A DNA stretch of 64,000 nt, taken from contig NZ_VNWP01000013.1 of the NCBI RefSeq assembly GCF_014224355.1, forward strand, positions 1 to 64,000. The letters run 5' to 3'. The notes beneath the pieces were generated by a model. It did no database searches. It was given only the letters and a program-made list of their open reading frames with translations, and was not told where the DNA came from. This DNA is from Synechococcus sp. BSA11S (GTDB taxonomy: Bacteria > Cyanobacteriota > Cyanobacteriia > PCC-6307 > Cyanobiaceae). Position numbers and translations under genes: made by a program. Positions 25,558 through 36,345 of this stretch are shown here, one piece after another. Positions within the stretch are counted from its first letter, which is position 1. Each line of letters starts with the position of its first letter.

Positions 25558-26064
25558 ATGGCCCTCGCTCTTCGCCTCGGTCTCTCCACCCTGTTGGCCC
25601 TGATCGGTGTCGCGGGTCTGGTCCAGTTGACCCTGCAGCCTCCTCTGGCGAGCCGCACAGGGACATCGGCAGCCGTGGTGCTGGCCGATCTCGAGGCCCA
25701 GGAGGCCCTGCTGGACCAGCGGCAGCAGGCGGCCCTGCTGCTCAACCGTTTCGTTGGGGCCCAGATCACCCGTTATTTCTGGGGTGGTTTCAGTTCCTAC
25801 CTCGATGTACTCGGGATCGAGGTCCCCCAGGACATGAAGACCCAGCTGGAGGTTGATGACCAGAGTGCCCAGCTCACCGTCACCCCCCGCACCGGGGAAG
25901 AAACCTATGTGGCCCGGGTGGAGGCCATCGAGAGCGTCCCCCGCGGTGTGGTCTGCCGTGGAGAGGGCGACCCGGGAGCGTTTCCCTTCCAGGCCGACCG
26001 CCTCGGTTGTCCCCTGGGATGGCGTTCGCTGGGGAGCCTGCGGCGTCTTCGACCCACACCCTGA
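25558..26064 (+). CDS. Membrane-anchored exported protein, unknown function
   Basis: The 168-residue product begins with one hydrophobic segment (ALRLGLSTLLALIGVAGLVQL) followed by an extracytoplasmic domain with a heptad-like helix (DLEAQEALLDQRQQAALLLN) and a beta-rich part containing two Cys (VCRGEG and RLGCPLG) that could form a disulfide. The organisation recalls minor pilins but the pilin cleavage motif is not present. ATG at 25558; a TTG at 25540 is also in frame. Confidence 0.75.
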   Translation: MALALRLGLSTLLALIGVAGLVQLTLQPPLASRTGTSAAVVLADLEAQEALLDQRQQAALLLNRFVGAQITRYFWGGFSSYLDVLGIEVPQDMKTQLEVDDQSAQLTVTPRTGEETYVARVEAIESVPRGVVCRGEGDPGAFPFQADRLGCPLGWRSLGSLRRLRPTP

Positions 26065-26156
26065 GTCGGAACCGTGGTGTGGTCCAGCCGCAGCTCTGTC
26101 TGCGTTCCCTCAGGAAGTTGTTGGCAAGTGCAACTCACTTGGTTAGGTTGAAAGAG

Positions 26157-26846
26157 ATGTTCCTTCGCCATCCCGTGCTGAAGCGTCTTGCCGCTGGTCT
26201 CCTTGCTGGAGCCGCTTTCACTGCCACAGCCATGCCCGCCTCGGCCGCTGTGGACAACAACCTCCCCGTTCGTTGGAACACCGGCGGTGCCGTGTGGTCC
26301 ACCGATCTGGATGCTTTCAAAACCTTCATCGAAGACGGTGACGTGACCGACCGTGGTCTTGCCGGCGGGATCTCCCGCTCCGGCTGGACCGCCGACGAGC
26401 TGCGTACCGGTCTGGCCAAGAGCTACAGCGTCGATGTGGTGGGTGTGTCCCGCTTCCTCTACTCCGACGCCGGCGTCAAGTTCCTCAAGAACCAGACCCG
26501 CAGCTACTTCCCCTATTGGTCGATGTCCACCTACGCGGTGCAGGGCCTGCGGGGCGCGATCATCGCTGACGCCGCCGATGGTTCCATCTCCTCGGCCGGC
26601 ATCATGGCCGCCCTTCCCACCGACTTCCGCCTGGCTGACACCTGCGGCACCTACGACGGCAAGCAGAACATCTGCGCCGAAGGCAAGTGCCAGGGTGAAG
26701 CCCAGTGCACCTCCCTGCTCTCCTGGTACGTCTTCCTGCCGGCCTGCATCCAGGCCAATCAGATGACCGATCCTGTGGCCCAGGTGCGCACGGCCCCTGC
26801 TCCTGCTCCTGTGTTCGAGTCCGAGCCCATCCGCGGCCTCTGGTGA
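26157..26846 (+). CDS. Secreted DUF1400 family protein
   Basis: The 229-residue protein has a signal peptide ending in TAMPASAA (about residue 30), then the DUF1400 pattern: a strand with VWSTDLDAFKTFIEDGDV, SVDVVGVSRFLYSDAGVKFL and YAVQGLRGAIIADAADGSIS. In other cyanobacteria DUF1400 precedes an alpha/beta hydrolase; here only the DUF1400 part is present, followed by a Cys-rich segment (CGTYDGKQNICAEGKCQG) and a Pro-Ala tail. The ATG at 26157 follows an AAGAG. A clean terminator follows. Confidence 0.82.
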   Translation: MFLRHPVLKRLAAGLLAGAAFTATAMPASAAVDNNLPVRWNTGGAVWSTDLDAFKTFIEDGDVTDRGLAGGISRSGWTADELRTGLAKSYSVDVVGVSRFLYSDAGVKFLKNQTRSYFPYWSMSTYAVQGLRGAIIADAADGSISSAGIMAALPTDFRLADTCGTYDGKQNICAEGKCQGEAQCTSLLSWYVFLPACIQANQMTDPVAQVRTAPAPAPVFESEPIRGLW

Positions 26847-26890
26847 TTCTCACCTCCTGGCTCCGGCCAGGTGCCCCGATCGTTTTCCTC

Positions 26891-26915
26891 ACCCCGGCAT
26901 TGCCGGGGTTTTTTT
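26891..26915 (+). terminator. Terminator after the DUF1400 gene
   Basis: The stem CCCCGGC (26892-26898) / GCCGGGG (26902-26908) has a 3-nt loop and is followed by seven T. Its T-run overlaps the end of the convergent rarA fusion gene. Confidence 0.9.
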
Positions 26916-29205
26916 ATGGCTGGTCACGGTTCGCCTCCCCTGCCTGCGGCGACGGCGACGGCGACTGTGCCGGGCGGCGGGCGATGAGGCGATTGTGGCG
27001 CAGCCGCTGGGGCAGACGTGCTCCGATTCGATCGCGAAATCCTGCTTCCAGCCGATTGACTTCCCCAGCGCTCATCGCAGCCTCCAGCCGACGACGGTAG
27101 GGCGCCTCCGGGCCGAACCAGCGCTGAAGGGCGGTTTCGCTCAGCTCCAGGGTCAGGAACTCCTGCCAGCTTTCCAGCTCCACCGCCCATCCCAGCTCCT
27201 CCAGCGCTGCGGAGAGTTCAGTGGCGCCGGGATGAGGCGCCAGCCAGCCCTCTTCCTGGAGGGTGAGGCGCCGCAACAGGTTCGTCAGTGATGGGTCCTT
27301 GGAGACGTTGGAAGGGTCCCCAGGCTTCTCCAGCAGCTCAGTGAGCGCACCGGCGGGCCCCAGCAGGGGCTCACTCAGCAGCAGGCGCCATTGCGCCCTG
27401 GGGCTGCACAGCTGATTGAGCTGCTGCAACCACTGGAGCCAGAGCGCTGGCGCCAGCCCCTGGAACGGCGAGCGGGCCACCAGCCACTCGAACCGTTCCC
27501 CTGGCTCGATCGCGGCGGCCAGCTTCCGGGGGCTGGTGGGCTCCAGCAGGAGCAGCCGCGGGCTGCGCAGGCTGTCGAGCAGCTGGCTCTGGGCCTGCAG
27601 CCGCTCCAGATCCGCCGCCGCATTCACGCCGATCAGCACGCCCCCCTCGGGACTGGCCTCCAGGGGATCCAGCGCCCAGAGCAGGGAGCGGGCTGCGACG
27701 ATCAAAGTCCGGTCCTGACGTTGCCAGCGGGCTCCGTCCCAGAAGCGCTGGCGGAGCTGGTCAAGCCGCTCACCCTCAGCTCCGGCCTGGCGCTGCAGCC
27801 AGCGCTCCAGTCCAGCGTCGTCCGGCCCGCTGCTGAGCAGAAGGCCCGAGTCGGCGGAGCTCTCAGCCGCGGCCGAGAGCTGGGCGGCACGTCGCCGCTG
27901 CAGCCGCTCCTGGAGTGTCCCCTCCCAGCCGAGGCGTCCCGGCAACCAGAACACCTCGCCCTGAAGGGCTGCGGGCAGGTAGGTCTGGGCCACCCAGTGC
28001 TCGGCGTAGGCGTGGGGATACCGGTAGCCGACCCCATCACCGAAGGCAGCCCCATCCCGGTTGGCGTCCCGCAGGTGGGAGGGCACGTCCTGGCGGTTGG
28101 TGGCTCGCACGCTCTTGAGGGCGTCAAAGAACCCCAGCACGCTGTTGCTCTTCTCGGCTCCGGCCAGGTAGAGCGCAGCCTGAGCCAGGGGATAGAGCCC
28201 CTCCGGCAATCCCACCCGCTCGAAGGCCGCCGCACAGGCCTCCACCACCACGACCGCCTGTGGGTCCGCCAGGCCGATGTCTTCCCCGGCGGAAATCAGC
28301 ATGCGCCGGAAGATGAAGCGGGGATTCTCCCCGGCTTCCACCATGCGCGCCAGCCAGAACAGGGCAGCATCCGGGTCGGACCCTCGCAGCGACTTGATGA
28401 AGGCGCTGATCGTGTCGAAGTGGGCATCCCCCTGCTTGTCGTAGAGCACGGCCCTTTGCTGGATCGACTGCTCGGCGATCTCCAGGTCGATCCGGATCAC
28501 CCCGGTGTCATCGGCGGGGCTGCTCTCCACCGCCAGCTCCAGGGCGTTGAGCAGGCTGCGGGCGTCACCCCCGGCCACATCGAGGAGGTGATCGGCCGCC
28601 TCGGAGCTCAGCTCCACCGCCAGGCCCCCATAGCCCCGCTCCTCGTCGGCCAGGGCTCGCTTCAGCAGGACTCTCAGGTCGCGGGGCTCGAGCGGCTGGA
28701 GACGGAACAGCCTGGAGCGGCTCACCAGGGCCTTGTTGACCTCGAAGTAGGGGTTTTCGGTGGTGGCGCCGATCAGGGTCACGGTGCCGTTTTCCACCCA
28801 GGGGAGCAGGGCGTCCTGCTGGGCCACGTTGAAGCGATGCACCTCATCGATGAACAGCAGGGTGCGCAGGCCGTGCCGCTCCAGCCGCTGGCGTGCGGCC
28901 TCCACCTCGACGCGCAGGTCCTTGACCCCCGCAAGCACGGCGTTCAGGCTGGTGAAATGGGCCCGGGTGGTGCTGGCGATGATTCGCGCCAGGGTGGTCT
29001 TTCCCACCCCCGGCGGCCCATGCAGGATCAGGTTGCCCACCCGATCGGCCTGGATCGCCCGCCGCAGCAGCCGCCCTGGGCCGAGGATCTCCTGCTGCCC
29101 CACGAACTCTTCCAGGTTGCGGGGGCGCAGGCGGTCCGCCAGGGGGGCCAGGGCCTGGCGGGTGATGTCCCCCTGATGGCTGAACAGGTCGCTCAAGGGC
29201 TGCAT
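26914..29205 (-). CDS. rarA: RarA/MgsA AAA ATPase fused to a C-terminal domain
   Basis: The 763-residue protein has a RarA half (residues 1 to about 420): Walker A HGPPGVGKTTLA, Walker B LLFIDEVHRFN, sensor 1 IGATTENPYFEVN, and the C-terminal lid with YRYPHAYAEHWVAQTYLP. RarA acts at stalled replication forks. From about residue 440 to 740 there is a second region with a leucine-rich, partly Rossmann-like pattern (RTLIVAARSLLWAL, then GVNAAADLERL), a layout compatible with the methyltransferase-like fusion known from cyanobacterial RarA proteins; no clear SAM motif is visible. Confidence 0.9.
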   Translation of the reverse strand: MQPLSDLFSHQGDITRQALAPLADRLRPRNLEEFVGQQEILGPGRLLRRAIQADRVGNLILHGPPGVGKTTLARIIASTTRAHFTSLNAVLAGVKDLRVEVEAARQRLERHGLRTLLFIDEVHRFNVAQQDALLPWVENGTVTLIGATTENPYFEVNKALVSRSRLFRLQPLEPRDLRVLLKRALADEERGYGGLAVELSSEAADHLLDVAGGDARSLLNALELAVESSPADDTGVIRIDLEIAEQSIQQRAVLYDKQGDAHFDTISAFIKSLRGSDPDAALFWLARMVEAGENPRFIFRRMLISAGEDIGLADPQAVVVVEACAAAFERVGLPEGLYPLAQAALYLAGAEKSNSVLGFFDALKSVRATNRQDVPSHLRDANRDGAAFGDGVGYRYPHAYAEHWVAQTYLPAALQGEVFWLPGRLGWEGTLQERLQRRRAAQLSAAAESSADSGLLLSSGPDDAGLERWLQRQAGAEGERLDQLRQRFWDGARWQRQDRTLIVAARSLLWALDPLEASPEGGVLIGVNAAADLERLQAQSQLLDSLRSPRLLLLEPTSPRKLAAAIEPGERFEWLVARSPFQGLAPALWLQWLQQLNQLCSPRAQWRLLLSEPLLGPAGALTELLEKPGDPSNVSKDPSLTNLLRRLTLQEEGWLAPHPGATELSAALEELGWAVELESWQEFLTLELSETALQRWFGPEAPYRRRLEAAMSAGEVNRLEAGFRDRIGARLPQRLRHNRLIARRPAQSPSPSPQAGEANRDQP

Positions 29206-29294
29206 GGCGATGAGAGGACAATCCTGGGATCAACCCCCGGGGTGTGCAGTCGGCGTCATCGGGCTGCAGAATCGGGCAACTCTTGTCACCTTGC

Positions 29295-30386
29295 GTGAAG
29301 CGTTCCTGTCTGGTGATTCCGGCCGCTCTCGGTCTGCTGGCGGCTGGTCTCAGCGGCTGTGGGGATCCACCCAAGCCACCCCCCCGTCAGGTTCAGGTCA
29401 AGACGGAGCCGGTGACCCAGGCCCGTTTCAGCGACGACGTGGACACGATCAGCACGCTTGAAGCCCTCAGTGTGGTGGAGCTGGCGGCCCAGGCCGGCGG
29501 ACGCATCGAGCGCCTGCTGGTGCGACAGGGCGATGTGGTGCGTCAGGGGCAGCTGCTGATGGTGCTCGATCAGGTGCAGGTGCGTGCTGATGTGGCCAGT
29601 CTGCGCGCTCAGCTCGAGAGGGATGAACTGAACTACAAGCGCTTCGAGTTCCTGGTGCGCCAGGGAGCGGCCAGTGCCCTGCAGCGCGACCAGTTCCGCG
29701 CCCAGTTCGTGCAGTCGAGGGAGGCCTTGCGGGCCCGCGAGGCCGATCTGGCCTTCAGGGATCTGCGCTCCCCCAGCGATGGGGTGATCAGCGATCTGCA
29801 GGTGAAGGTGGGTGATGTGATCAGTGCCGGCGATCCCTTCACCAAGGTGGTGCGCAATGACCGCCTCATGGCCCGCATCGACGTGCCCGGTGTGCTCACC
29901 GCCCGGGTCAGGCCCGGACTACCGGTGATTCTGCAGGAGCCGCAGTCCCCGAAGGTGCTGGCCCGTGGGGTGGTCAGTTCCGTTGATCCGGCCGTGAACG
30001 CCGGCGACCAGGCCCTGCTGGTGAAGGCTGAATTCGCCAATCCCACCGGCGCCTTGCGCACCGGTCTGCGACTGCGCACCAGGGTCCAGCTCGCTGCGGC
30101 CGATCTGCCCTCGGTTCCCTTCGCGGCTGTCACCCAGACGGCAGGCCAGAGCTTCGTGTTCGCCCTCGGCAGCCTCCAGGATCTGGAGAAGAACCCCGGA
30201 AAGGCCTCTCTGGACCAGTTGCGAGAGTTGCCCCCGGGCAGCAGATTCGCCCTGCAGCGCCCGGTGCAGCTCGGACCGCTGCAGAACAATCGTTATCCGG
30301 TCCTGCGCGGTGTGACACCCGGTGAACGGGTGATCACCACGAATCTGCTCACCCTGCGTCACGGCACACCCGTGACGGCACAGTAG
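29295..30386 (+). CDS. RND efflux periplasmic adaptor (membrane fusion protein)
   Basis: The roughly 363-residue product has a lipoprotein signal with lipobox LSGC (about residue 20), a lipoyl-like half motif (IERLLVRQGDVVRQGQLLMVLD), a coiled-coil hairpin, the second lipoyl half (DLRSPSDGVISDLQVKVGD) and a beta-barrel domain. It links the inner-membrane pump to an outer-membrane channel. GTG 29295 is preferred over GTG 29244 because it places the signal peptide at the N-terminus. The pump gene follows 13 bp later. Confidence 0.92.
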   Translation: MKRSCLVIPAALGLLAAGLSGCGDPPKPPPRQVQVKTEPVTQARFSDDVDTISTLEALSVVELAAQAGGRIERLLVRQGDVVRQGQLLMVLDQVQVRADVASLRAQLERDELNYKRFEFLVRQGAASALQRDQFRAQFVQSREALRAREADLAFRDLRSPSDGVISDLQVKVGDVISAGDPFTKVVRNDRLMARIDVPGVLTARVRPGLPVILQEPQSPKVLARGVVSSVDPAVNAGDQALLVKAEFANPTGALRTGLRLRTRVQLAAADLPSVPFAAVTQTAGQSFVFALGSLQDLEKNPGKASLDQLRELPPGSRFALQRPVQLGPLQNNRYPVLRGVTPGERVITTNLLTLRHGTPVTAQ

Positions 30387-30399
30387 GAGCAGAAGCCAG

Positions 30400-33300
30400 A
30401 TGTCCGCTTCAGACAATTTCATCACCCGGCCGGTTCTCACCGTCGTCTGCAGTCTTCTGATTGTGATCGGAGGTCTGATCGCGATTCCACTGCTACCCGT
30501 GGAGAACCTGCCCGACATCGCACCGCCCACTGTGACGGTGAATGCCACCTATAACGGCGCCGACGCGATCTCCGTTGAGGAAGGTGTCACCAATGTGCTG
30601 GAGCAACAGATCAACGGGGTGGAGAACATGGACTTCATCACCTCCTCCAGCGCCGCTTCTGGGACCAGTGCCATCACCGTGTCGTTTGCGAGCGGAACTG
30701 ACGGTGACATCAATCAAGTCAATGTTCAGAACCGGGTGGCCCTGGCCCAGCCCCAGCTTCCCGAAGAGGTCAGGCAGTCTGGTGTTGTAGTTAACAAGGC
30801 TTCAAACTCGATTCTTCTTGTTTATAACTTTGGAAGTGACGATGCGAAAAATCCTTATAGCACGGAGTTCATCAGCGGCCTGCTTGACCAGAGACTCACC
30901 GATCGGATCAAGCGTGTCAAAGGGGTGGGCAATGTCGCTTTCGCCGGCAACCGTAAGCTGGCCTTTCGGCTCTGGCTCGATCCTGATCGTCTCGCCGCCA
31001 ACAAGCTCAGTTCCGCTGATGTCGTCGATGCCCTGCGCAGCCAGAGCCGGCTGGTGCCTGCGGGTCAGGTGGGGGGGGAGCCGGCTCCGGAAGGGCAGGA
31101 GTTCACTTTCACGGTGCAGCTGCAGGGGCGGCTGCGCAGCGCCGAGGAGTTTTCCAATCTGATTCTGCGAAGTACCGGAGAAGGTGGTCTGGTACGGCTG
31201 CGGGATGTGGGTCGTGTGGATCTAGGGGCTGAAACCTACGATGCCAACGCCACCGATCTGGAAGCGGTCCCCTCCGTGGGTCTGCTCGTCTACCAGTTGA
31301 GTGGCAGCAATGCTCTTGAGGTGTCTCAGGGGGTCAAGGATGTGCTGGATGATTTCAGCCGCGAGATTCCGCCTGGAATCAAGATTGAGAAGATCTACGA
31401 CACCACCGACTTCATCAATGCCTCGATCAAGGGGGTCACCAATTCCCTGCGCGATGCTGTGGTGCTCGTTGTTCTGATCCTTTTTCTGTTCCTGCAGAAC
31501 TGGAAGGCCACCCTCGTGCCTGGGATTGCCATCCCTGTGGCACTGGTGGGCACCTTCCTGTTCGTGAAGGTGGCCGGCTTTTCACTCAACCAGCTCACCC
31601 TCTTCGGCCTGGTGCTGGCCACAGGCCTTGTGGTGGATGATGCGATCACAGTGATTGAGGACACCTCTACCAAGAAGGGCCAGGGGATGACGGCTGTTCA
31701 GGCAGCGATGAGCACGATGAATGAACTCTTCGGTGCTGTGATTGCCACCTCGCTAGTACTGTTCGCTGTTTTCCTCCCTGTTCTTTTCTTCCCAGGGGCT
31801 ACTGGAACAATCTACAAGCAGTTTGCCGCCACGATCATCTTTTCGGTGGCGATCTCTACCTTCAATGCCCTGACGTTCTCGCCGATGCTCTCGGCCCTGC
31901 TGCTCGCCCGCGATGGAACCCCCCCTGGGCGGCGCACCTACGCCATCGCAGGAACCTCCATTGGCTTCGTCTATGGGCTGTTGGTGAGTGGCGAAGGAGC
32001 CCTGCAGGTGTTGGGGGCCGTGGTTGTGGGCCTTTTGCTGGGCTACCTGCTGGGGCTGATCACCCAACTGCCCCTGCGGCTTCCTTTCACCATCGGGGCG
32101 GCGATCATCGGTCTGGTGCTGGGTGGTGTGACCCAGCCGTTCTCCGTTCTGATCTTTGCGCTGATCGGACTTGCGCTTGGTTTCTTCCTTGAGCCGATCT
32201 TCACGCGTTTCAACAAGCTCTACGCTGCCGGCGAAGGAGGTTATAAGAAGGGTTTGGGCTGGGTGCTCAGCCATCGCGTCCTGATCATGGGGTTCCTGGT
32301 GGGTGGGATCGCCCTCACGGGCGTGGCCTTCACTTCGATCCCCTCTGGTTTTGTGCCGATCGAGGATCAGGGGTATGCGATCGGCTTTGTGCAGGCCCCC
32401 GACGGCGCCTCGGAGCAGAATACCCGGGTCATCAACAAGCAGGTTGCCGAGATCTTGCGCACTGAGAAGGACATCAGTACGGCGGTGATCATCAGTGGCT
32501 TCAGCCTGGATGGCAATGCTCCCAACAAGGGACTGTTTTTCTTCGGCACCCGGAACTGGTCTGATCGTCCTGATTCCGATCAATTCGTGGACGCCATCGT
32601 GGAACGGCTGAACCGCAAGATGGCGGCGATTGATGGGGGCAGGATCTTCGTGGTCGAACCACCAGCCATACCAGGCTACGGAACCTCTGGTGGCTTCGAG
32701 TTTCAAATGTTGGATCAGAGCAGCGGAGCCTTAAGCCTTCCAGAATTCTTTGCGAATGCCAACCAGCTGATCGCCAAAGCAATGCCCACTGGGATTTTTA
32801 GCAGGGTGTTCACGCAGTTCACGCCAGAGTCCCCCCAGCTCAAGGTGAGTGTGAATCGAGATCAGCTGGCGGCCTTGAACGTGGATTACGGTCAAGCGAT
32901 GCAAGCTTTCACCTTTTACTTTGGCGGAGCTTATATTAACGACACGTTCCAGGAGGGCAAGATCCGCCGCGTCTATGTGCAATCGGATGCTCCATTCCGG
33001 GCTACACCGCAGCAACTCAAATCGCTGTTCGTGAACAACCGCATCGGCGAGCCTGTCCCGCTTGCAGAGGTGTTCACGGTGGAGCCTGCCACCGGTCCGT
33101 CGGTGATCCCCCATTTCAACCTGTACCGTTCAATCAAGGTTGAAGGCTCACCAGCTCCTGGTCGCAGCTCCGGTCAGGCCATCAAAGGTATGACCGATGC
33201 CTTTGACCAGCTGGGGACCAATGGTCTCAGTTTCGACTGGACAGGACTTTCAAGAGAGGAGGTCAAGGCCGGCGCCCTTGCCATCGTGATCTTCGGATTC

Positions 33301-33813
33301 GGCATACTGGTTGTGTATCTCGTGCTTGCCGCGCAATATGAAAGTTACAGTGATCCACTGATCATCCTGATGACAGTGCCCACCGCGATGCTGGGAGCCC
33401 TCGCTTTCCTGGCCGCAAGGGGTGAAGTGCTCAACATCTACGCCCAGGTGGGCTTGGTGATGCTGATCGGCCTGGCGGCCAAGAATGGAATCCTGATCGT
33501 TGATCTGGCTAACCAGCGCATGGCCGACGGGGCCACAGCTTATGAGGCAGCGAAAGAGGCTGCTGAATCCCGCCTTCGGCCGATCCTGATGACGGCCATT
33601 TCCTCCTTGTTCGGTTTCCTGCCCCTGGTGCTGGCCAGTGGTGCTGGTGCCCGCAGCCAGGCCTCCCTCGGCACGGTGGTGTTCGGTGGCCTGATGGTGG
33701 CCACCGTGCTCTCGCTGTTCGTTGTACCAGTCTTCTATGTCGTGATGAAGGGGCTGGTTGTCTCCGGTGACGACAAGACACCTCCCCCAGCTGTTCCATC
33801 GCCGTTGTCCTGA
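30400..33813 (+). CDS. RND multidrug efflux inner-membrane pump, with extra insert
   Basis: The 1137-residue protein is an HAE1/AcrB-type RND transporter. The proton-relay acidic pair is in TGLVVDDAI (about residue 411) and the lysine in GLAAKNGILIVD (about residue 1026). It is about 90 residues longer than AcrB because of a hydrophobic insert (about residues 505-600) between the sixth helix and the FNKLYAAGEGGY segment, with three or four helix-like stretches. An AGGAG lies about nine bases before the ATG. No outer-membrane channel gene is adjacent. Confidence 0.93.
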   Translation: MSASDNFITRPVLTVVCSLLIVIGGLIAIPLLPVENLPDIAPPTVTVNATYNGADAISVEEGVTNVLEQQINGVENMDFITSSSAASGTSAITVSFASGTDGDINQVNVQNRVALAQPQLPEEVRQSGVVVNKASNSILLVYNFGSDDAKNPYSTEFISGLLDQRLTDRIKRVKGVGNVAFAGNRKLAFRLWLDPDRLAANKLSSADVVDALRSQSRLVPAGQVGGEPAPEGQEFTFTVQLQGRLRSAEEFSNLILRSTGEGGLVRLRDVGRVDLGAETYDANATDLEAVPSVGLLVYQLSGSNALEVSQGVKDVLDDFSREIPPGIKIEKIYDTTDFINASIKGVTNSLRDAVVLVVLILFLFLQNWKATLVPGIAIPVALVGTFLFVKVAGFSLNQLTLFGLVLATGLVVDDAITVIEDTSTKKGQGMTAVQAAMSTMNELFGAVIATSLVLFAVFLPVLFFPGATGTIYKQFAATIIFSVAISTFNALTFSPMLSALLLARDGTPPGRRTYAIAGTSIGFVYGLLVSGEGALQVLGAVVVGLLLGYLLGLITQLPLRLPFTIGAAIIGLVLGGVTQPFSVLIFALIGLALGFFLEPIFTRFNKLYAAGEGGYKKGLGWVLSHRVLIMGFLVGGIALTGVAFTSIPSGFVPIEDQGYAIGFVQAPDGASEQNTRVINKQVAEILRTEKDISTAVIISGFSLDGNAPNKGLFFFGTRNWSDRPDSDQFVDAIVERLNRKMAAIDGGRIFVVEPPAIPGYGTSGGFEFQMLDQSSGALSLPEFFANANQLIAKAMPTGIFSRVFTQFTPESPQLKVSVNRDQLAALNVDYGQAMQAFTFYFGGAYINDTFQEGKIRRVYVQSDAPFRATPQQLKSLFVNNRIGEPVPLAEVFTVEPATGPSVIPHFNLYRSIKVEGSPAPGRSSGQAIKGMTDAFDQLGTNGLSFDWTGLSREEVKAGALAIVIFGFGILVVYLVLAAQYESYSDPLIILMTVPTAMLGALAFLAARGEVLNIYAQVGLVMLIGLAAKNGILIVDLANQRMADGATAYEAAKEAAESRLRPILMTAISSLFGFLPLVLASGAGARSQASLGTVVFGGLMVATVLSLFVVPVFYVVMKGLVVSGDDKTPPPAVPSPLS

Positions 33814-34100
33814 TGTCCAGTTCGCCGGAGCCGCTCAAAGGACGCCGCATCGTTCTGGTTGGCCTGGGGGGTGGTTTGTTCGGCTTGGCTGTGAGCTTTT
33901 TTCTGCAGGCGATCGTGGCCAACACGCCTGTCACGGTGAGCTCTTACGCCATGTTCTGGTTTCGGCTGCTGCTGGGCGCCTTCGGCACCCTGGCGGGAAT
34001 GGCGATCGAAACCGTGCGTCAGCTGCAGGTCACCAATCCGGATCCGGCGTACCGCCAACCCGTCTTGCGAGGGGGAGGGCGCTCCAAAGGGCGTCCCTGA
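33813..34100 (+). CDS. Small membrane protein coupled to the RND pump
   Basis: The 95-residue product has two hydrophobic helices (GGGLFGLAVSFFLQAIVA and MFWFRLLLGAFGTLAGMAI) and a basic tail. Its ATG at 33813 shares a base with the pump stop (TGATG), so translation is coupled and it may be an accessory subunit, as AcrZ is for AcrB; it is not similar to AcrZ. No family is recognised. Confidence 0.75.
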   Translation: MSSSPEPLKGRRIVLVGLGGGLFGLAVSFFLQAIVANTPVTVSSYAMFWFRLLLGAFGTLAGMAIETVRQLQVTNPDPAYRQPVLRGGGRSKGRP

Positions 34101-34135
34101 CCGCCTGTGGAGGTGAGGGCCTACGGATCCAGGGT

Positions 34136-35920
<1,785 letters not shown>

Positions 35921-35932
35921 TCAACAGGGTCA

Positions 35933-36307
35933 ATGGCCATCCCTTCAGCCAAGCCGAGACGGGTTCACGGGCTGATCCTGCCGCTTGTGGCCCTGGCCTT
36001 CGCCCCTGCCCAGGCCAGGGTGATGGGGGCGGCACCCGCATCGCCCATGCCCCAGGCCATCAGCGTGACCCGGAAGGCGGCCACGGCCGTTCTGGCGAAG
36101 TCGGGCACCCCGAGCTGCCTCACCGGCAAGCTCACCAATGCCCTGCTCGGCCTCTCCTCCAGCTGTGAGGCCCAGGGTGATCGCTCCCCCCTCTGTCAGC
36201 TGGCCGATCAGGCGGTGGTCACCACTGGCTGGTCGATGGATTTCATGGAGCGCACTGCCAAGGAGCTGCTGAAGCTTTCGGAAACCCCCGTGGCCTCAGC
36301 CCCCTGA
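35933..36307 (+). CDS. Small secreted protein, unknown function
   Basis: The 124-residue product has a signal peptide (basic PRRVHG, then LILPLVALAFAPAQA) and a mature part of about 95 residues with three Cys (SCLTG, SCEAQ, LCQLA) and an amphipathic helix near the end. AGGG lies just before the ATG. It converges with another small secreted Cys-containing protein. No family recognised. Confidence 0.72.
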   Translation: MAIPSAKPRRVHGLILPLVALAFAPAQARVMGAAPASPMPQAISVTRKAATAVLAKSGTPSCLTGKLTNALLGLSSSCEAQGDRSPLCQLADQAVVTTGWSMDFMERTAKELLKLSETPVASAP

Positions 36308-36345
36308 GCTGATCTGGGCCACCGCCTTGGCTGTGGTTTCGCCGC

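Noticed and set aside
27391-29298. 635-codon plus-strand open frame
   Set aside because: It is antisense to the rarA fusion, which has clear AAA motifs. The plus-strand product has no domain and a composition expected from the mirror of a GC-rich gene.
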